From: Thalassotalea_H sp040779345
Lineage (GTDB): Bacteria > Pseudomonadota > Gammaproteobacteria > Enterobacterales > Alteromonadaceae
Assembly: GCA_040779345.1 (NCBI GenBank)
Contig: JBFONU010000004.1
Location: 1 to 64,000 of the forward strand
Direction of reading: 5' to 3'
Length of the DNA: 64,000 bases
A program made the translations under genes and the position numbers. Positions 59,723 to 64,000 of the stretch are shown piece by piece. The notes below the pieces were generated by a model. That model saw only the letters and a list, made by a program, of their open reading frames with translations. It was not told where the DNA came from and did not search any database. Positions within the stretch are counted from its first letter, which is position 1, and every line of letters begins with the position of its first letter.

Positions 59723-60424
59723 ATGCAAAAACCTCATATACTTATCGTAGAAGATGAAGATGTTACTCGTTTTAACTTGCGTAATTTATTCGAAGCTGAA
59801 GGTTATATTGTTTCAGAGGCTATTAACGGCGAAGCCATGGAACAACAATTACAGCAAAATACTATCAATTTAGTGATTATGGATATTAACCTCCCCGGAA
59901 AAAATGGCTTATTACTTGCTCGGGAGTTAACAAACAACAGTGATCTTGGGCTGATCTTTTTAACAGGCAGAGACAGTGATATTGATAAAGTTTTAGGCTT
60001 GGAAATAGGAGCTGATGACTACCTAACTAAACCGTTTAACCCTCGTGAATTAACGATTCGAGCGCGTAATATTTTAAGCAGAATATCGCAAGGTAAAAAC
60101 GAATCAGACAATGCGATTATACGCTTTAATCAATGGACTTTAGATGGTAATTCTCGAAAGATGACTTCTCCAGCCGGTGAAATCATTTCTATCCCTCGAG
60201 GAGAATATCGGGCATTACGTTTATTAATTGAAAACACAGGACAAATAGTTACACGTCAACAATTAATAAAAGAAATGACTGGGCGTGACTTGCGCTCTAA
60301 CGATAGAACTGTAGATGTTACTATCCGTCGATTGAGAAAACATTTTGAATCAATTAAAGATGCCGATGAGTTAATCAATACGATTCATGGGGAAGGCTAT
60401 CGATTTGTCGGAACTGTGGAATAA
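59723..60424 (+). CDS. arcA: Aerobic respiration response regulator ArcA
   Basis: OmpR/PhoB-type regulator that adjusts respiration genes to oxygen. 233 aa with strong similarity to E. coli ArcA. Receiver domain 1-125: acidic pocket E10-D11, phospho-aspartate D54 in LVIMDINLPGKNGLLLAREL, conserved K in DDYLTKPFNPRELTIRARN. The winged helix is at about 140-230 (RTVDVTIRRLRKHFESI, HGEGYRFVG). Faces a gene for an Hpt-only protein (60486-60845) that could be its phosphodonor. Ends at a strong bidirectional terminator. Confidence 0.97.
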   Translation: MQKPHILIVEDEDVTRFNLRNLFEAEGYIVSEAINGEAMEQQLQQNTINLVIMDINLPGKNGLLLARELTNNSDLGLIFLTGRDSDIDKVLGLEIGADDYLTKPFNPRELTIRARNILSRISQGKNESDNAIIRFNQWTLDGNSRKMTSPAGEIISIPRGEYRALRLLIENTGQIVTRQQLIKEMTGRDLRSNDRTVDVTIRRLRKHFESIKDADELINTIHGEGYRFVGTVE

Positions 60425-60443
60425 ATTCTGATTCTTAAAGCAT

Positions 60444-60475
60444 AAAAAAACGTACCTTAATCGGTACGTTTTTTT
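60444..60475. terminator. Bidirectional terminator between arcA and the Hpt gene
   Basis: AAAAAAACGTACC (60444-60456) and GGTACGTTTTTTT (60463-60475) form a 13-bp stem with long A/T runs, serving both convergent genes. Confidence 0.93.
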
Positions 60476-60485
60476 TTGATAAATT

Positions 60486-60845
60486 TTACTGTTTATCGGC
60501 TAGCCAATTCTTAAAAAGACTTATTGCATTCTCATTAGAGTCGACTAGTTCTTGAAAGTGGGCTTGTTTAACAGTCCAAGAATCCGTTGATTTTTCAATA
60601 GCAACTAACTTAGCATGAACAACAACTAGCCCTACACTGCCTGCTGCACCTTTCATTTTATGACAATGATCTTGCCATAATGGTTGTGAGGCTTCACTGA
60701 TAGCTTGCTGAATATCTTGCAAATAAATAACAGATTGTTGAATATACAAGTCTAACATTTGTTGAACGATATCTTTACCTAAATTTTCCACATACCCTTC
60801 AAGTAAAATTAAATCTAACTGATTAGTATTGCTCACAAACGACAT
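60486..60845 (-). CDS. hptA: Stand-alone Hpt phosphotransfer protein (HptA-like)
   Basis: Histidine phosphotransfer protein, 119 aa, one Hpt four-helix bundle. The phospho-site is H62 in CHKMKGAAGSVG, the HxxKG-type motif of Hpt domains. There is no kinase or receiver domain. In Shewanella, where ArcB is absent or split, a similar HptA relays phosphate from the ArcS sensor to ArcA; the position tail to tail with arcA supports the same role here. The gene symbol is by that analogy. Confidence 0.85.
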   Translation of the reverse strand: MSFVSNTNQLDLILLEGYVENLGKDIVQQMLDLYIQQSVIYLQDIQQAISEASQPLWQDHCHKMKGAAGSVGLVVVHAKLVAIEKSTDSWTVKQAHFQELVDSNENAISLFKNWLADKQ

Positions 60846-61168
60846 CCCAGATCCTAATTAAATGATTACCACCATTGTATCAATTCAATCAAGAAAGTCA
60901 TTAGTGAATGTTTAAAAACTTTATTGTCAATAATTTACTGACTATCAAAGGCTCTCAGCCCCTTCCCTGCATTTATATTGCTTTTTCTTTAGAATTCCTT
61001 CAAAATGGCCGCCTTTTTACAGGTGTGAAAATCCATTGAAAGATGATTGCTTACTTACCAATTTATCAATGCCGTTATTAAACGAGAAAACACACCTTAC
61101 TATTTATTGTTATGACTGAAGTTAGGGAAGACCTAGCCCTTTACATAACACGACACTTCGGAGAAACC
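60846..61168. other. 323-bp intergenic region between hptA and folE2
   Basis: No gene or clear repeat seen. It must hold the divergent promoters of the Hpt gene and folE2. A search by eye for a Zur-type palindrome, often found before folE2, was negative. Confidence 0.5.
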
Positions 61169-62092
61169 ATGTCTACATCAATGCCTGATATCGCAAACCA
61201 TACCACCGCTCAAACAGAGGGGACATTGGATTGGGTCGGTATGAGTAATATAGAAATGCCTATTATGCTCGCTTCAAAGGATGAATCTCCGCGTATGGTT
61301 TCGGCGTTTGTCGATGCATTTGTCAATTTAAAAGAGCCACAAGCAAAAGGCATTCATATGTCAAGATTGTATTTATTGTTGGATGAACTATCTAATAATA
61401 ATGAGCTTAACTATCAATGTTTAGTCACTTTGCTTGACGGGTTTATTAGCAGTCATCAAGACCTTAGTGACAATGCAAAAGTCATTTTTAACTTTGATTA
61501 TCACTTAAGAAGAAAGTCTTTAATTAGTGGCAAGCAAGGATGGAAAGCCTATCCAGTGACAATTACCGGTTTATTAAACCAAGGTAAACTCTCAATTGAG
61601 TTGGCGGTTGATGTTAGATATTCCTCAACTTGTCCGTGTTCTGCTGCATTAGCAAGACAATTAATCCAAAAAGCTTTTAAAGAAAAATTTGTCAATGAAA
61701 AGGTTGATATTGACCAAGTACATCAGTGGCTTGGTACAACTGAAGGTATTGTTGCAACGCCGCATAGCCAACGTTCAGTCGCTGAAATTAAAGTCAAATT
61801 GAATGCGGCAACAACACAGTTTCCTATTGTAGATATCGTGAATATTGTAGAAGGTGCATTAAAAACCCCCGTTCAAGCGGCGGTTAAACGAGAAGATGAA
61901 CAAGAGTTTGCTCGCTTAAATGGTCAAAACTTAATGTTCTGTGAAGATGCGGCTAGACGACTACAACATGCAATGAATCAAACAGAAAATTTTGATGACT
62001 TTTGGTTAAAGATAAACCATTTAGAATCATTACACGCGCATGATGCCGTTAGTGTGACAACCAAAGGTGTTGTTGGTGGTTATCAACCTTAA
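61169..62092 (+). CDS. folE2: GTP cyclohydrolase FolE2 (type IB)
   Basis: First enzyme of folate and queuosine-type pterin synthesis: GTP to dihydroneopterin triphosphate, using a metal other than strictly zinc. 307 aa from the ATG at 61169, which has GGAG 5 bases upstream; the frame is open to 61112. Metal-ligand cysteine C155 in YSSTCPCSAALARQL, then TTEGIVATPHSQRS with the histidine and the C-terminal HDAVSV. Unrelated in sequence to FolE type IA. Confidence 0.94.
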   Translation: MSTSMPDIANHTTAQTEGTLDWVGMSNIEMPIMLASKDESPRMVSAFVDAFVNLKEPQAKGIHMSRLYLLLDELSNNNELNYQCLVTLLDGFISSHQDLSDNAKVIFNFDYHLRRKSLISGKQGWKAYPVTITGLLNQGKLSIELAVDVRYSSTCPCSAALARQLIQKAFKEKFVNEKVDIDQVHQWLGTTEGIVATPHSQRSVAEIKVKLNAATTQFPIVDIVNIVEGALKTPVQAAVKREDEQEFARLNGQNLMFCEDAARRLQHAMNQTENFDDFWLKINHLESLHAHDAVSVTTKGVVGGYQP

Positions 62093-62123
62093 ATGATTGA
62101 ATAGTTTGCTCACATCCCTCCCT

Positions 62124-62147
62124 AAAACCAGCGCTTTGCTGGTTTTT
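62124..62147 (+). terminator. Terminator of folE2
   Basis: AAAACCAGC (62124-62132) and GCTGGTTTT (62138-62146) form a 9-bp stem with a 5-base loop followed by TTATTGT. Confidence 0.88.
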
Positions 62148-62559
62148 TATTGTAAAAACCTCGATTTATTAAACACTCACAACACTTGTATAGACAAGAT
62201 GAATATTTTTTGAATAGAAAGTGCTTAAGTCTTTATTGATATAAGACACACAAAATAATGTAATAAAATTTCATATTATGATTATTAGCGCTCAGCCAAA
62301 TCAAATAATAGTGGGTAAATTTCATATAAAATGACTGCAACAAGACGCACAAACAACATAACCCCTTAAATTTCAAAAACTTAAAAAAATGTAAAAATAT
62401 TACGAGCAAAAACTCTATTTTTATTGACGTTTGCCTAATAAATGTTTAATGTTAGAAGTTCCCCTTGGGTAAAAACAGAGTAATTATGCATTATTTGTAT
62501 AACTTTATTCTTTTTCTTTCGCTCTGTAACCAAGCCGGTATTTTATTAGGAGAAAAGAC
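62148..62559. other. 412-bp AT-rich region upstream of gltB
   Basis: No gene seen. Very AT-rich; it should contain the gltB promoter. The ribosome-binding site AGGAGA is 9 bases before the gltB ATG. No clear riboswitch or repeat was recognised. Confidence 0.5.
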
Positions 62560-64000
62560 ATGCAGCTCTATGATCACAGCAAGCAAAAAGATAACTGTGG
62601 ATTTGGTTTGATCGCTCACCAACAAGGTGAAACAAGTCATAAGCTCATAAAAACAGCAATTCAAGCATTAGACCGTATGCAACATAGAGGCGGAATTGCT
62701 GCCGATGGTAAAACAGGTGATGGTTGCGGCTTATTAATGCAAAAGCCAGATTCTTTTTTTCGTGCCGTGGCTGAAGAAAAAAATTGGCAGCTCGGTAAAA
62801 AGTATGCGGTAGGGATGATTTTCTTAAATCCTGATCCTATTCTAGCTGCTAAATCAAAAGAAATTTTAGAAGAAGAACTAACTCGTGAAACCTTAACGCT
62901 TGTTGGTTGGCGTGTGGTTCCTACCGACACTTCTATGTTAGGTGAAATAGCTGCAGGTAATTTACCGACAATAGAGCAAGTATTTGTCGATGCTCCTCCT
63001 GGTTGGAGAAACCGTGACTTAGAGCGCCGCTTATATATGGCACGCCGCCGTGCAGAAAAGCGCATCGACGATGAGCGTTTTTATGTCGCCAGCCTGTCAT
63101 GCTTAGTCACAATCTACAAAGGCTTAATGATGCCAGTAGATCTGCCAAATTTTTATTTAGACCTTGCTGATATTCGTATGCAAACAGCCATTTGTGTATT
63201 CCATCAACGATTTTCTACCAATACATCACCACAATGGCATTTAGCTCAACCTTTTCGATACCTTGCTCATAACGGTGAGATCAATACCATAAAAGGTAAC
63301 CGTCAATGGAGTAGAGCAAGAACTCACCGCTTTCATTCACCATTGTTACCTGATTTACGTGATGCTGCACCTTTTGTTAATGAAAGTGGATCAGACTCTT
63401 CTTCATTAGATAATATGCTTGAACTTTTCTTAGCGGGTGGAATGGACCTATACAGAGGTATGCGTTTATTAATGCCACCGGCTTGGCAAAACAGTCCGTT
63501 AATGGATGATGATTTAAAAGCATTTTACGAATTTAACTCCATGCATATGGAACCATGGGATGGCCCTGCAGGTGTGGTTGTAACCAATGGTCGCCACGTT
63601 GCATGTAACCTTGATCGCAACGGCTTACGCCCTGCTCGATATGTTATTACCCGTGATGGCTTTATTACCTTAGCGTCTGAAGTTGGCATTTGGGATTATG
63701 GAGAAGACGAAGTGGTTGAAAAGGGCCGTGTTGGCCCAGGTGAAATGCTGGCAATTGATACTTATACAGGTAAAATTTTCACCTCCCAAGATATTGATAA
63801 CGACCTAAAAGTACGTCATCCATATCGTCAATGGTTGAACAAAAACATTAAACGATTAATTCCGTTTCATGAACTTGATGCTGAGCAAATTGGTAAGCGT
63901 ATATTTAGCGACACCGAAATGTCGCAATACCACAAAATGTTTAACTACAGCTATGAAGAGATTCAACAGGTTGTCAAAACATTAGCTGAAAATGGTCAAG
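62560..64000 (+). CDS. gltB: Glutamate synthase large subunit GltB (5' part)
   Basis: NADPH-dependent glutamate synthase alpha subunit, open to the right edge (480 complete codons seen of about 1480). It begins MQLYDHSKQKDNCGFGLIAH. The N-terminal nucleophile cysteine of the glutaminase domain is C13, so the propeptide is only 12 residues, shorter than in E. coli. Blocks RMQHRGGIAADGKTGDGCGL, CVFHQRFSTNTSPQWHLAQP, RYLAHNGEINTIKGNRQW and ACNLDRNGLRPARYVIT follow E. coli GltB almost residue for residue. With amtB-glnK it supports ammonium assimilation through glutamine synthetase/GOGAT. gltD is expected just beyond the window. Confidence 0.96.
   Translation, partial: MQLYDHSKQKDNCGFGLIAHQQGETSHKLIKTAIQALDRMQHRGGIAADGKTGDGCGLLMQKPDSFFRAVAEEKNWQLGKKYAVGMIFLNPDPILAAKSKEILEEELTRETLTLVGWRVVPTDTSMLGEIAAGNLPTIEQVFVDAPPGWRNRDLERRLYMARRRAEKRIDDERFYVASLSCLVTIYKGLMMPVDLPNFYLDLADIRMQTAICVFHQRFSTNTSPQWHLAQPFRYLAHNGEINTIKGNRQWSRARTHRFHSPLLPDLRDAAPFVNESGSDSSSLDNMLELFLAGGMDLYRGMRLLMPPAWQNSPLMDDDLKAFYEFNSMHMEPWDGPAGVVVTNGRHVACNLDRNGLRPARYVITRDGFITLASEVGIWDYGEDEVVEKGRVGPGEMLAIDTYTGKIFTSQDIDNDLKVRHPYRQWLNKNIKRLIPFHELDAEQIGKRIFSDTEMSQYHKMFNYSYEEIQQVVKTLAENGQ

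Noticed and set aside
60846..61168. Zur box upstream of folE2
   Set aside because: No GAAATGTTATA-type palindrome found by eye.

Overview
The window is a chromosomal segment of an AT-rich marine-type gammaproteobacterium, most likely of the order Alteromonadales and perhaps near Colwellia/Thalassotalea. This rests on conserved gammaproteobacterial gene orders (zapE | zapG-degQ-degS; mlaFEDCB-ibaG-murA | yrbG-kdsDC-lptCAB-rpoN-hpf-ptsN-rapZ-ptsO; pmbA | yjgA; rplM-rpsI), on proteins close to the E. coli orthologues (Mdh, ArcA, GltB), and on low GC judged by eye. The family assignment is an inference; no marker search was possible. No rRNA, tRNA, prophage, transposase gene or CRISPR array was recognised.

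Layout. 1-16 kb is mostly metabolic and housekeeping: a tandem 51-bp repeat, mdh, argR, a Dyp peroxidase, a glnK-amtB operon with a sigma-54/NtrC-type control region, two HDOD paralogues, a DUF2797 protein beside a YhbQ GIY-YIG protein, an exported ATP-dependent DNA ligase, transporters and an M28 lipoprotein peptidase. 16-20 kb holds putA without its DNA-binding domain, divergent from an Lrp-type regulator. 21-26 kb has rplM-rpsI, an outer-membrane barrel and a split class II ribonucleotide reductase (nrdJa-nrdJb) preceded by a textbook-spaced NrdR box pair and a long hairpin. 26-30.7 kb is zapE | zapG-degQ-degS, followed by a 200-bp MITE-like element. 31-45.5 kb is the envelope/LPS supercluster (murA and the Mla lipid-transport operon one way; Kdo synthesis, Lpt export, rpoN and the nitrogen PTS the other), then mgtE. 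45.7-47.7 kb is pmbA | yjgA.

47.8-52.4 kb is the most interesting region: a lysine riboswitch (minus strand) leads dapA-like, dapD-like, divergent lysA-like and M14 deacylase-like genes, in that order. It looks like a lysine-repressed acylated variant of the diaminopimelate route. 52.5-64 kb holds a TonB-dependent receptor, a tandem-domain HCCA-isomerase/DsbA-like protein, rsmC, an HAMP histidine kinase, arcA facing an Hpt-only phosphotransfer protein, folE2 and the start of gltB, which runs off the right edge.

Regulatory links inside the window: rpoN (sigma-54) is encoded here and glnK-amtB carries a sigma-54-type promoter with NtrC sites; ptsN/ptsO/rapZ belong to the same nitrogen-linked PTS block; GltB and AmtB/GlnK share ammonium assimilation; ArcA and the Hpt protein are plausible partners in a phosphorelay.
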